Shown: positions 24,310 to 32,645 of the stretch, piece by piece
Layout: the number at the start of each line of letters is the position of its first letter
How positions within the stretch are numbered: the stretch's first letter is position 1
From: Paenibacillus sp. MZ04-78.2
GTDB lineage: Bacteria; Bacillota; Bacilli; Paenibacillales; NBRC-103111
DNA length: 64,000 nt
Reading direction: 5' to 3'
Assembly: GCF_024213375.1 (NCBI RefSeq)
Contig: NZ_JANAVJ010000015.1
Span: 48,799-112,798, forward strand
Made by a program: the position numbers and the translations under genes
The notes under the pieces: generated by a model
What the model was told of the DNA's origin: nothing
Database searches by the model: none
What the model saw: only the letters and a program-made list of their open reading frames with translations

Positions 24310-26493
24310 TTGACCAATCATTCGTCCCGCTGGAAAAAAACCGCCGTCCTATCGGTACTCTCCGCCTCGCTGCTGAGCGCGCCCGGGCTCTCCGGCGTCC
24401 CTTACGCGCTGGCGGCCGAATCGGCGACGGCCACGAAAGCCGCCGCTTCGACTCCGGCCAAATCCGACATGCAGCTGGCCTTCGAGAAAGGAGCGGTCGA
24501 AGGGTATCCGAACGATACCGACCTGCGCGGCAGCCGGCCGGTGACCCACGCGGAGCTCGTCACCATGCTGAACCGGGCGGCCAAGCTGGCGAAGAGCGAC
24601 AAATCGGCGCTGCCTTTCTCCGACTTGGAGGCGTGGCAGCTTGAAGCCGTTACCAACGCCGTCGCCGCCGGCATCGTATCCAAGAGCGACAGCGGCCGCT
24701 TCGAGCCGAACCGTCCGGTGAGCCGCGAAGAGCTGGCCGTCCTCGTTGTGCGCGCCCTCACCAAAGGCCAGGCGCCGAAAGTAAACCAGAACGTGCTGAG
24801 CTACTTCAAGGACGCTGCCTCCATCAGTGAGTCGTCCCGCCCGTATGTCGCTTACGGCGTGCTCGCGGGCCTGTTTGAGCCGAAGCTGGACGGCAATTTC
24901 GATCCGAAGGGCTCCGTGACCCGCGACGAAGCGGTCAGGGCGCTGAAACCGGTCCTTTTCCAGGTTATCGATATTCTTACCACGAACGACATTCACGGCC
25001 ATATTGAGGTGGGCTTCGACAAGAAGCGCAATCAGGCGCAGGGCGGGATCGAAACGCTCGGCGGCATCGTCGACGATTTCCGTTCGGTCAATCCCCGCGG
25101 CACAGTCGTCGTAGACGGCGGAGACGCATGGCAAGGAACGCTCATCTCCAATACGACGAACGGGCAGTCCGTCATGGATTCGATGGCTCAGGTCAACTAC
25201 GACGCTGCTGCCATCGGCAACCATGAGTTCGATTTCGGCCGCAACACGCTGATCGACAACATCAAGAAAGCGAAGTTCCCGATTCTCGGAGCCAACATCA
25301 TCGAAGACAAAACCGGCAAACGCGTCGACTGGACGCAGCCTTACACCATCGTGGAGAAGGACGGGCTGAAAGTCGGCATCATCGGCCTCGCTACGCCGCA
25401 GACCAAGACGACGACCAAGTCCACCAACATCGAAGGCTTGACGTTCGCCGATCCGGTTCCGTACGCGAAGGAGCTGTCGGCCGAGCTGCGCGGCAAAGGA
25501 GCCGACATCGTCGTGGTGACCTCCCACCTGCCGGGCGAGCAGGACGCCAAATCGCGGCAAATTATGGGAGAGCTCGTCGATCTGGCGAACGGGACGGGCA
25601 ACGGGACGCTGGACGCCATCGTCGGAGGCCATTCCCACCGGCGCGTAGCCGGGATCGTGAACCACATTCCGGTCGTCGAAGCGCAAAGCTGGCTGTACGC
25701 CGTCGGCCACATTCAGCTTTATGTCGATAAGAACAGTAAAAAAGTCGTTTCCTCAAGCGCCGGTCTGCTGGAAACGTATACAAATCTGACGACCGCGAAC
25801 AAAGACGTGCAAAAAACGGTCGCTGACTACCAAGCAAAAATTGCCGGGCAAACCAACAAGCAAATCGCCGTAGCCGCCGAAAAATGGACGACCCGCTCCT
25901 ACCGGTACGACTCGAACGGCAATCAGGTACGCGACGGCGTGACGCCGATCGGCAACTCCGTCACCGATGCGATGCGCTGGGCCGAGAAGTCCGATATCGC
26001 CTTCACGAACATCGGCGGGCTGCGCGCGGATATCGAGCCGGGCAAAGTAACCTACGGCATGATGTTTGAAGTGCTGCCGTTCGGCAACTACAACCGCACC
26101 GGCACGATGACCGCCGCCCAGATCAAGACGCTGCTCGAGGTCACGGACCAATATTCCAAGCTGCCGGCCATGCAATTCTCGGGTCTGAAGGTCGAGTGGG
26201 ACAACACGAAGCCGCAGGGTCAGAAATACAGCAAAATTACGCTGCTGGACGGCACTCCGATCTATGTTGACGGGAAGCTGAACGACAGCCGTACCTTCAA
26301 AGTGACAACCAACGACTTCATGTCAACCGGCTCCGGGGACGGATTTACGACATTTGCCGAAGTGAAGGACTGGAAGGACGGCATGATCATGCTGGACGCC
26401 TGGGTCGATTATTCGAAGGAGAAGGGCGCTTCCGGCCAGCCGATCTCCCTGACGAACGACGGCCGCGAAATCCGGCTGGATCTGAAAAAATAA
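24310..26493 (+). CDS. S-layer-anchored 5'-nucleotidase / UDP-sugar hydrolase
   Basis: A secreted protein of 727 residues. A signal peptide (to about residue 36) is followed by three SLH domains (about 45-220) that bind pyruvylated cell-wall polymer. The metallophosphatase domain shows all its metal motifs: TNDIHGH (about 226), DGGDAWQG, GNHEFDFG, SHLPGEQD and GGHSHRR. The C-terminal 5'-nucleotidase substrate domain follows (AFTNIGGLRADI, FEVLPFGNYN). It should release phosphate from external nucleotides, feeding a nucleoside importer such as the one at 35-40 kb. The start is TTG at 24310 with GAGGAGG upstream. SLH domains are usually at the C-terminus or N-terminus of surface enzymes, here N-terminal. 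Confidence 0.93.
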   Translation: MTNHSSRWKKTAVLSVLSASLLSAPGLSGVPYALAAESATATKAAASTPAKSDMQLAFEKGAVEGYPNDTDLRGSRPVTHAELVTMLNRAAKLAKSDKSALPFSDLEAWQLEAVTNAVAAGIVSKSDSGRFEPNRPVSREELAVLVVRALTKGQAPKVNQNVLSYFKDAASISESSRPYVAYGVLAGLFEPKLDGNFDPKGSVTRDEAVRALKPVLFQVIDILTTNDIHGHIEVGFDKKRNQAQGGIETLGGIVDDFRSVNPRGTVVVDGGDAWQGTLISNTTNGQSVMDSMAQVNYDAAAIGNHEFDFGRNTLIDNIKKAKFPILGANIIEDKTGKRVDWTQPYTIVEKDGLKVGIIGLATPQTKTTTKSTNIEGLTFADPVPYAKELSAELRGKGADIVVVTSHLPGEQDAKSRQIMGELVDLANGTGNGTLDAIVGGHSHRRVAGIVNHIPVVEAQSWLYAVGHIQLYVDKNSKKVVSSSAGLLETYTNLTTANKDVQKTVADYQAKIAGQTNKQIAVAAEKWTTRSYRYDSNGNQVRDGVTPIGNSVTDAMRWAEKSDIAFTNIGGLRADIEPGKVTYGMMFEVLPFGNYNRTGTMTAAQIKTLLEVTDQYSKLPAMQFSGLKVEWDNTKPQGQKYSKITLLDGTPIYVDGKLNDSRTFKVTTNDFMSTGSGDGFTTFAEVKDWKDGMIMLDAWVDYSKEKGASGQPISLTNDGREIRLDLKK

Positions 26494-26508
26494 GGCCGCC
26501 GCACAAGG

Positions 26509-26547
26509 AAACCCGCAGGCCCTAGCTCGTTCAGGTCTGCGGGTTTT
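26509..26547. terminator. Terminator between convergent genes
   Basis: A 10-bp stem (AAACCCGCAG with CTGCGGGTTT) followed by T on the plus strand and flanked by A-rich sequence on the other side serves both the nucleotidase and the GGDEF-EAL gene, whose stop codon it touches. Confidence 0.7.
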
Positions 26548-28834
26548 ATGGCTTCGCCTTATCCCATAAAGCGGAAAATTCGTCAGGCAGCATCGGTTTA
26601 TAAAAATAATAGCCTTGAATCGTACAGCCGCCGATCGCTCGAAGCAGCTTCACCTGCTCCTCTGTCTCCACCCCTTCGACTACGACCGATAAATTCAGGC
26701 TCCGGGCCATGGCCATAATCGCTTTGACAATGCCGGCATGCCCTTCGTTCTCGGCCATTTCCCCGACGAACGACTGCGCAATTTTGAGCGAATCAACCTG
26801 GAACGTCCGCAAATAGCCGAGCGACGAATACCCCGTACCGAAATCGTCCATCGAGATATGCAGCCCCAACGCTTTGAGGCGCAGCAGCGTATCGGTCGTT
26901 TCCTTCGTATTCTGCAGCGCGACGCCTTCCGTAATTTCGATAATCAGCCGGCCGGGAGCCATTCCCGTTTCCTTCAAAATACCGGTCACCTTGTCTACGA
27001 AACCGTCCTGCACGAGCTGTCTGGGCGAGACGTTAACCGCAATTTTCAGCGGCGGCCTCCCTTCCCGCTCCCAATCGACCGCTTGCCTGCACGCCGTCCG
27101 AATGACCCAATCGCCGATCGGCACGATCAAGCCGGTATCCTCCGCGAGCGGCACAAAGTCGGAAGGCGGCACCAGATGCCCGTCCGCATTTCGCCAGCGC
27201 AGCAGCGCTTCCGCCCCGACGATCGACAAATCCTCGGAGCACACCTGCGGCTGGTAACACAGAAACAGCTCGTCGTGATCCAGCGCATGCCGCAGCGCGC
27301 GCTCCATCAGGATATTTCTCAGCATGCCGTCCTTCAGCGACGGCGTGAAGAACCGGAACCGGCCTCCGCCCAGCTCTTTGGCTTGATACATGGCCGCATC
27401 CGCATGCTTCATCAGATCGGCTTTGGTCAAGCCGTCTTCCGGGTACACCGCGATGCCGATGCTCGTTGAGGTCTGAATCTCGTGAACTCCGACCTTGAAA
27501 GGCTCGGCGACGACCCGAAGAATCGATTCCGCAAGCGCCTGCGCTTGCCGGGAAGAGGCAAGCGACCCGGTCAGAATGGTAAATTCGTCGCCCCCTTGGC
27601 GCGCGACGATGCACGTCTCCGGAACGATTCTGCGAATCCGTTCCGCCACTTGACGGATTAATTCGTCGCCCGTCACATGGCCAAGACTATCATTTATGTA
27701 TTTGAAGCGGTCCAGATCGAGAAACAGCACCGCAAGCGGCTGTCCGTCCAGCGAGGCATTCTCGATTGCTTCCTGCGCCTTCCGCTCGAACAAGCGCTTG
27801 TTCGGAAGCCCGGACAAGTCGTCATGGGACGCAAGAAACTCGCTTTTTTCCAGCATTTGTTTGAGGCGGCTCACCAGCTTTTCATTTTCGAGAAGCATGG
27901 AGATTTGGCGCACGAGGATCAGGACGGTAACCATGACCGTTCCTGTCACGAAAGCGTCCAGTTGGTCGATGCGGCGAAGCATTAACAAGAATAAAATCGC
28001 GAAGCCGGCGTAAGGAAAAAATAACCGCAGCAGGCGGGCGCCCGAGACGATGCGGGGCTCTGGCACAGGCCGGTCTTCGGGGTGGGAAGCATGCCAGCCC
28101 GCGAAGCCGTATGCGAACAGCCCCGCGCTCCACAGCAGCCCGTACCACTGCCCAGCCTGATATTTTCCCGAGATTATGTCGAGCACATAAATCGTATCCC
28201 CGCCGATAATGGCGACGAAACCGAAGGTGATCAAGGCAAGCACCCGCCGGTCGAACAATGGCATATAAGCGAAATGAAGGACAAACAGGGAAAGCAGCAT
28301 CCCGAAATCTGTTATCGGGTACGACAGAACCGTCGCCCGACCGAACCCGTCGGAATTGGACATAATCGCCTGCAGGTTGGGTTCGATGACGAATTCCCAA
28401 CTGACCGTGCCGACGATCAGCAGGATCATGATACAGTCGAAAAGAAACCGGATGCCTTGCGAGATGCTTTTTTCCCGGAACAACAAGTAAAACAAAGCGG
28501 CAAAAAACAACACCGTATGCAGGTTCCAGAACAGGTCGGCTAAACTGATCTTCGGCGGAGGAACAAGCAGCCCCCAGGCATAGAAGGACCAGACCAGCTG
28601 CCCCAGCAAATAGAAACAGGCGCCCGCAGCCATCAGCAGCCAGAACGTTCCTGCGCTGCCCCGGCGGGCCCGGTAAGTCAGCAGCAGCATAGCAAGCGAA
28701 GCCACAGGCGGAATGTTCTCCCAAAGCAGGAAAAAGCGTTCATCCGCCCCCAAGCCCCATTTTGCTGCGGCGAATACCGCAAAATAGACCGCGATCACCG
28801 CGATCATCGGTTTACGCCAAGCCATCCAGTTCAT
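26546..28834 (-). CDS. Membrane GGDEF-EAL protein (cyclic di-GMP turnover)
   Basis: About 762 residues. Eight or so membrane helices fill residues 1-310 and probably sense a ligand. The GGDEF domain is intact (LDLDRFKYINDSLGH, RQGGDEFTIL), but the inhibitory RxxD site before it is absent. The EAL domain keeps EALLRW, the Asn of IAVNVSPRQL, the Glu of LIIEITEG, DDFGTGYSS and EGVETEEQ. However, the usual KIDxSF segment reads KIAQSF, so one acidic active-site residue is replaced by Ala. ATG at 28834 has GAGGCGG 9 bases upstream. It may make cyclic di-GMP with weakened breakdown; whether the phosphodiesterase works is uncertain. Confidence 0.9.
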   Translation of the reverse strand: MNWMAWRKPMIAVIAVYFAVFAAAKWGLGADERFFLLWENIPPVASLAMLLLTYRARRGSAGTFWLLMAAGACFYLLGQLVWSFYAWGLLVPPPKISLADLFWNLHTVLFFAALFYLLFREKSISQGIRFLFDCIMILLIVGTVSWEFVIEPNLQAIMSNSDGFGRATVLSYPITDFGMLLSLFVLHFAYMPLFDRRVLALITFGFVAIIGGDTIYVLDIISGKYQAGQWYGLLWSAGLFAYGFAGWHASHPEDRPVPEPRIVSGARLLRLFFPYAGFAILFLLMLRRIDQLDAFVTGTVMVTVLILVRQISMLLENEKLVSRLKQMLEKSEFLASHDDLSGLPNKRLFERKAQEAIENASLDGQPLAVLFLDLDRFKYINDSLGHVTGDELIRQVAERIRRIVPETCIVARQGGDEFTILTGSLASSRQAQALAESILRVVAEPFKVGVHEIQTSTSIGIAVYPEDGLTKADLMKHADAAMYQAKELGGGRFRFFTPSLKDGMLRNILMERALRHALDHDELFLCYQPQVCSEDLSIVGAEALLRWRNADGHLVPPSDFVPLAEDTGLIVPIGDWVIRTACRQAVDWEREGRPPLKIAVNVSPRQLVQDGFVDKVTGILKETGMAPGRLIIEITEGVALQNTKETTDTLLRLKALGLHISMDDFGTGYSSLGYLRTFQVDSLKIAQSFVGEMAENEGHAGIVKAIMAMARSLNLSVVVEGVETEEQVKLLRAIGGCTIQGYYFYKPMLPDEFSALWDKAKP

Positions 28835-29078
28835 AACCATCCGCCTCATCTCATTGTTGTCTCGCGTATTTAATTATAAATTAATCATCGGGCAATTCGA
28901 ACTATTTTTTTCGGTCTGATTTCTCACAATTTCGAAGAACGCCTTGAAGCTTTCCAACGACGCCTCGACCGAAGCTTCGATCCGGATTCGGCAAGCGCTG
29001 CGCGAATTCGCCGATGTGGTTGTTCAACCGCCACATGCCTGCGGAACGGTTCCCTGCTCAAGCGTACGAACAAAAAGC

Positions 29079-29106
29079 TTGAAAAATATGCGCCGTACGT
29101 TATAAT
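29079..29106 (+). promoter_or_regulatory. SigA-type promoter of the Cof-type phosphatase gene
   Basis: TTGAAA (29079-29084), a 16-base spacer and a perfect TATAAT (29101-29106) stand 37 bases before the ATG at 29144. The rest of the 309-bp space from 28835 shows an A+T palindrome (TTAATTATAAATTAA, near 28870) in front of the GGDEF-EAL gene and no gene. Confidence 0.65.
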
Positions 29107-29143
29107 GAGGGCAATTTGACTTTACAGGAGTGGAGAGCGCACC

Positions 29144-29962
29144 ATGTACAAAATGCTAGCAATCGACATCGACGATACGCTGATCAACGACGAGAAGCAG
29201 ATCACGGAAGGAACCAAAGGAGCGCTTGCCGCGGCGCTTGCCGAAGGGGTCATCGTTACGCTGGCCACCGGACGCATGTACGCCTCAGCCAAGCTGCTCG
29301 CCGGTCAGTTGGAACTAAACGTGCCGCTGATTACATACCAGGGGTCGCTCGTCAAAAATTCAATCGACGGACGCGTCTTGTACGAACGGACCGTGCCTTC
29401 CGACGCGGCGCGGCTCATTTTCGATTTTTGCGAGTCTGAAGGATTGCACCTGCAAACGTACGTGAACGATGTGCTGTATGTCAAGGAAGACAACGATAAA
29501 GCGAAAGCGTACGCCGCGCTTTCGAAAATCCCTTATACCGTGTACCCAAACTTCGGAGAGCTGGCAGCTCAGCCTTCGATGAAGCTGCTGATCATCGACG
29601 AACCGGAGCTGCTGGACCGGGTCGCGGAGCGGCTCCGCGGATTGACCGGCGGGCAGGTACATATTACGAAATCGAAGCCGCATTTTCTGGAAATCGTGCA
29701 TATCGAAGGCACCAAAGGGCATGCTCTTGCGCATCTGGCCGAGCATTTTGGCATCGGGCTTGAGCAAGTCATCGGTATCGGGGACAGCTGGAACGACCGC
29801 GAAATGCTGGAGGTGGCGGGGCTTGGCGTCGCGATGGGCAATGCTGTCGAGTCGTTGAAGGAAATCGCCGATTATGTGACTTTCAGCAATAATGAGGACG
29901 GTGTCAAGCACGTTGTCGAGAAATTCGTGCTGCGCCGTGAAGAAGCAGGGAGCGGCAACTGA
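29144..29962 (+). CDS. Cof-type HAD-IIB phosphatase
   Basis: A cytosolic phosphatase of 272 residues. Motif I (AIDIDDTLIND, Asp8 and Asp10) opens the protein, motif II is LATGRMYASA, a C2 cap follows, and motif IV reads GIGDSWNDREMLEVAGLGVAMG. Relatives such as Cof and YidA remove phosphate from sugar phosphates, FMN or nucleotide derivatives; the substrate here is unknown. The ATG has a GGAG site. It stands alone between its own promoter and a terminator. Confidence 0.93.
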   Translation: MYKMLAIDIDDTLINDEKQITEGTKGALAAALAEGVIVTLATGRMYASAKLLAGQLELNVPLITYQGSLVKNSIDGRVLYERTVPSDAARLIFDFCESEGLHLQTYVNDVLYVKEDNDKAKAYAALSKIPYTVYPNFGELAAQPSMKLLIIDEPELLDRVAERLRGLTGGQVHITKSKPHFLEIVHIEGTKGHALAHLAEHFGIGLEQVIGIGDSWNDREMLEVAGLGVAMGNAVESLKEIADYVTFSNNEDGVKHVVEKFVLRREEAGSGN

Positions 29963-30058
29963 GGCTTGATGCCGGGTTGGAACGAGTGGACGTCCTGTTT
30001 TATAGGACAAGCGTCTTTAGTAAGCTATGAAAATTTGCACTAACATCTGTGATAGCCG

Positions 30059-30082
30059 GACCGCTCCTGGAGCGGTCTTTTT
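30059..30082 (+). terminator. Terminator after the Cof-type phosphatase gene
   Basis: GACCGCTCC and GGAGCGGTC form a tight stem followed by T5. A weaker hairpin (GTCCT with AGGAC) precedes it near 29993. The rest of the 347-bp space from 29963 to 30309 holds a G-rich stretch near 30130 and the upstream region of the repeat protein; no gene is seen. Confidence 0.8.
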
Positions 30083-30309
30083 GACGTGCTTCGCCCCGGC
30101 GCTTGATCCATCTGCGAAAGGAGAGCATGTTTGGGGGTGGGAGGGGGGCAACCCGAAATCAATTATGCTGGCCTTCTCTGGAAAAAACAAACAAGCCCTC
30201 CCTTTTTTCCGGTCACGTTTGGGCACCCGTCTCATATACTTGGTAAGGGATTATAGGCATTAGCATAGAGTGCGTATGTTTTCTATCAAGCCAAAAGGGA
30301 GAGGGTATC

Positions 30310-31392
30310 ATGAGTTATGAAGACATTCCTTACACCTATTCGTATGACGAATTCTATTCTGAGACGCCGGACGATGCGGCAAGCCTGGAAAGATATCCTG
30401 ACGAACGAGGAGGCCCCGGTACGTATGGAGGCGTTCCGGGCGCAGGATTCCAAGGCTTGCCCGGCGGACCTCCGGGCGCAGACTTCCAAGGCATGCCCGG
30501 CGGGCCCCCGGGCGCAGAGTTCCAAGGCATGCCCGGCGGACCTCCGGGCGCAGGCTTTCAAGGCATGCCCGGCGGACCTCCGGGCGCTGGGTTCCAGGGC
30601 ATGCCCGGCGGGCCCCCGGGCGCAGAGTTCCAAGGCATGCCCGGCGGACCTCCGGGCGCTGGCTTCCAAGGCATGCCCGGCGGGCCTCCGGGCGCTGGCT
30701 TCCAAGGCATGCCCGGCGGACCTCCGGGCGCTGGCTTCCAAGGCATGCCCGGCGGACCTCCGGGCGCGGGCTTCCAAGGCATGCCCGGCGGACCTCCGGG
30801 CGCTGGGTTCCAAGGCATGCCCGGCGGACCTCCGGGCGCGGGCTTCCAGGGCATGCCCGGAGGTCCGCCGGGCGCAGGCTTCCAGGGCATGCCCGGCGGA
30901 CCTCCGGGCGCGGGCTTCCAAGGCATGCCCGGCGGACCTCCGGGCGCAGGCTTCCAAGGCATGCCCGGCGGACCTCCGGGCGCAGGCTTCCAAGGCATGC
31001 CCGGCGGGCCTCCGGGCGCAGAGTTCCAAGGCATGCCCGACGGACCTCCCGGTGCCGGATTCCAAGGCTTGCCCCCCAGGCCGGACGGCTTCCCCGGCGG
31101 GCCTGGGGGACCTCCCGGTGGGCCCGGAGGCGCTCCCCTGTCCCCGCCGCCGTCATATATACCTCCGCAAATGGCCCAAGCGTTTGCCGTCGACCCGGGC
31201 AGCATCTGGCGATGCCGTTTCCAATACGTGTACATCTGGCAAACGAACGGCCAGCAGTACTGGATCTTTCTGACGTTTGTCGGCCGCAATTCCATCGCCG
31301 GGTTCCGTTGGTTCGGATACGGGCCTTTCGGCCATTGGGTATACTTCGGCCTAGATTTGAACCGGATCGAGCAATTTTTTTGCCATCGGTAA
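30310..31392 (+). CDS. Gly/Pro-rich tandem-repeat protein with conserved aromatic C-terminal domain
   Basis: A protein of 360 residues without signal peptide. The N-terminus is acidic and Tyr-rich (1-43). Residues 44-259 are 18 copies of a 12-residue unit (GAGFQGMPGGPP), which is Gly/Pro-rich but lacks strict Gly-X-Y spacing, so it is not a true collagen helix. The last 100 residues (AVDPGSIWRCRFQYVYIWQT, FVGRNSIAGFRWFGYG) form a compact Trp/Tyr-rich domain that I recognise from Bacillus and Paenibacillus proteins, sometimes labelled transporter without proof. The ATG has AAAGGGAGAGGG upstream. A surface or spore-coat role is plausible by analogy only. Confidence 0.8.
   Translation: MSYEDIPYTYSYDEFYSETPDDAASLERYPDERGGPGTYGGVPGAGFQGLPGGPPGADFQGMPGGPPGAEFQGMPGGPPGAGFQGMPGGPPGAGFQGMPGGPPGAEFQGMPGGPPGAGFQGMPGGPPGAGFQGMPGGPPGAGFQGMPGGPPGAGFQGMPGGPPGAGFQGMPGGPPGAGFQGMPGGPPGAGFQGMPGGPPGAGFQGMPGGPPGAGFQGMPGGPPGAGFQGMPGGPPGAEFQGMPDGPPGAGFQGLPPRPDGFPGGPGGPPGGPGGAPLSPPPSYIPPQMAQAFAVDPGSIWRCRFQYVYIWQTNGQQYWIFLTFVGRNSIAGFRWFGYGPFGHWVYFGLDLNRIEQFFCHR
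30439..31086 (+). repeat. 18 tandem copies of a 36-bp coding repeat
   Basis: Units of 36 bp run without interruption, each encoding 12 residues. The third to sixth codons vary among Gly, Asp and Glu (GAG, GAD, GAE), and the synonymous third positions show a few patterns such as gggcccccg versus ggacctccg, which hints at recent unit duplication. Since 36 is a multiple of 3, several frames on both strands stay open across the whole array. Confidence 0.95.
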
Positions 31393-31402
31393 CGTCTGCA
31401 AC

Positions 31403-31437
31403 GTCAAAAGCTCTGTGCGCGGCGCAGGGCTTTTGAC
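31403..31437. terminator. Terminator hairpin overlapping the end of the gene at 31404
   Basis: GTCAAAAGC pairs with GCTTTTGAC around a GC-rich inner stem. It closes the repeat-protein gene on the plus strand and at the same time contains the last codons of the convergent gene at 31404-32564. Confidence 0.7.
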
Positions 31438-32564
31438 ATTTGACCGGGGAAAAAAGGAGGTTCGATCCGCTCAATGACCCATCTGGCGCTCTCATCGCTG
31501 CGTTTTAAGTGAAAGGTAAGCTTCTGCTTTGTCGGTCGACGGTTGACCTCATGGACCGTTACCTCAACAGGCAGCTCCAGTCCGAGCCGACCGTTTGTAT
31601 CCTGATCGCGGAGCGGATTGATTCGGCGAATAGCCTTAATTTTGCCTATGCCACTTATATACTGCTCCACCTCAGGGTTTGCCGTATCGCCAATAGCGTA
31701 TCTTAGCAGCTGCGGGTCCTGTTGATTGATTGCGATCAGAAAGCTGTCCGCCACGGCATAGGGCGAAGCAAGCCTGAAGCCTTCCTCCAAGCGACCGGCC
31801 GCTTTGTACACCATCCATTGATGGTCGGGGTCCACCGTTTTGGAGCGATGGGTCGTGCTTCCGAGAAAATGGACACAAAAATGTCCGGAAAACCCGTTGC
31901 CGGGAATGCCGTCGCCGCCATGCGGCATGCCGTGCATCGAAGCGGCAAACGACCGCCCGTCTTTTTCGACCAATACGGCTCTCCGTCTCCAGCTCCAAGC
32001 GCCTTTATAGATCTTTTTCATTACCGCTGTATCCGCTTTGGTCAGCGGCTGCATATCCGCATGGCTGCTGCCAGCGCGGCGCTGCGCTTGAAAGGCGAGC
32101 CCCGTCTCCAAGTCGACGATCCGGCATACCGCTTTCATCGCAACCGTTTTTTGCGCTTCCTCCCACGGGGCCAGTTGACCGTAATGGGCGGCACGGACCG
32201 CTTCGGCATATCCGTGAAGCCGATCTTTTAGGACCTGGGGCAGCTCCTGCGATTGCCTATGCTGCGTATCGTACCAGTTCCCATGCGCGTCGATCGCATA
32301 CCGGACCGCCGCTCCTTGCTTCTCCAGCACCGCATACACATCCGTAAGCGGCACCTGCTGCACAGGCTGTACCTTCTCCGGCAGCAGCTTCTTGAGCAGC
32401 TTGGGCGATCGGACCGACAGCTCGCTGCGCATAGCCGATTCCGGCGAAGCCTGCACGATGAAGGTGAGCTTGGATGGAGCAGCAGGCGCCCCTGCGCGGA
32501 CGGGCAACGACCCGAGACCGATGCAGACCGCGGCCGCCGCCATGATCAGAACCCCTTTTTTCAT
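31404..32564 (-). CDS. Secreted protein of unknown function with a Cys/His motif
   Basis: A protein of 386 residues with a clear signal peptide (MKKGVLIMAAAAVCIGLGSL, cleavage near residue 25). A conserved-looking centre reads MHGMPHGGDGIPGNGFSG and then HFCVHFLGSTTH at about residues 213-243; its His, Cys and Ser/Thr spacing recalls the active site of L,D-transpeptidases, yet the usual SHGC order is not present. The C-terminal 130 residues resemble an NTF2-like or immunoglobulin-like unit. The ATG has GGAGG upstream. It may be a cell-wall enzyme, but this is inference. Confidence 0.75.
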   Translation of the reverse strand: MKKGVLIMAAAAVCIGLGSLPVRAGAPAAPSKLTFIVQASPESAMRSELSVRSPKLLKKLLPEKVQPVQQVPLTDVYAVLEKQGAAVRYAIDAHGNWYDTQHRQSQELPQVLKDRLHGYAEAVRAAHYGQLAPWEEAQKTVAMKAVCRIVDLETGLAFQAQRRAGSSHADMQPLTKADTAVMKKIYKGAWSWRRRAVLVEKDGRSFAASMHGMPHGGDGIPGNGFSGHFCVHFLGSTTHRSKTVDPDHQWMVYKAAGRLEEGFRLASPYAVADSFLIAINQQDPQLLRYAIGDTANPEVEQYISGIGKIKAIRRINPLRDQDTNGRLGLELPVEVTVHEVNRRPTKQKLTFHLKRSDESARWVIERIEPPFFPGQMSKALRRAQSF

Positions 32565-32645
32565 ACGTTTCCTCCGTACTTCAAGGATATGACATTAGCT
32601 TGCCGGTTCAATGGCATTTTCACACAAGGAAAAAGGTAGAAACGG

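Noticed and set aside
24076..24321. 81-codon minus-strand frame upstream of terB, with stretches such as IEVRSMGLP and TPASILTEPEDIDICKR
   Set aside because: It looks faintly protein-like (perhaps a relic of a low-molecular-weight phosphatase), but it overlaps the terB promoter and the nucleotidase start and has no convincing start. Too weak to list as a gene.
28850..29078. Protein-like stretch between the GGDEF-EAL gene and the Cof-type gene
   Set aside because: Short open pieces exist in two frames, but none has a start with a ribosome site or a recognisable family, so it is treated as intergenic.
30439..31086. Regular repeats that could suggest a CRISPR array
   Set aside because: The units are contiguous, coding and without spacers, and no cas genes are present.
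30286..31495. Long open frames on both strands across the Gly/Pro repeat array, including an antisense frame of 395 codons
   Set aside because: They result from the 36-bp period, which keeps several frames open. Only the plus-strand frame at 30310 has a ribosome site and a conserved non-repeat C-terminal domain.
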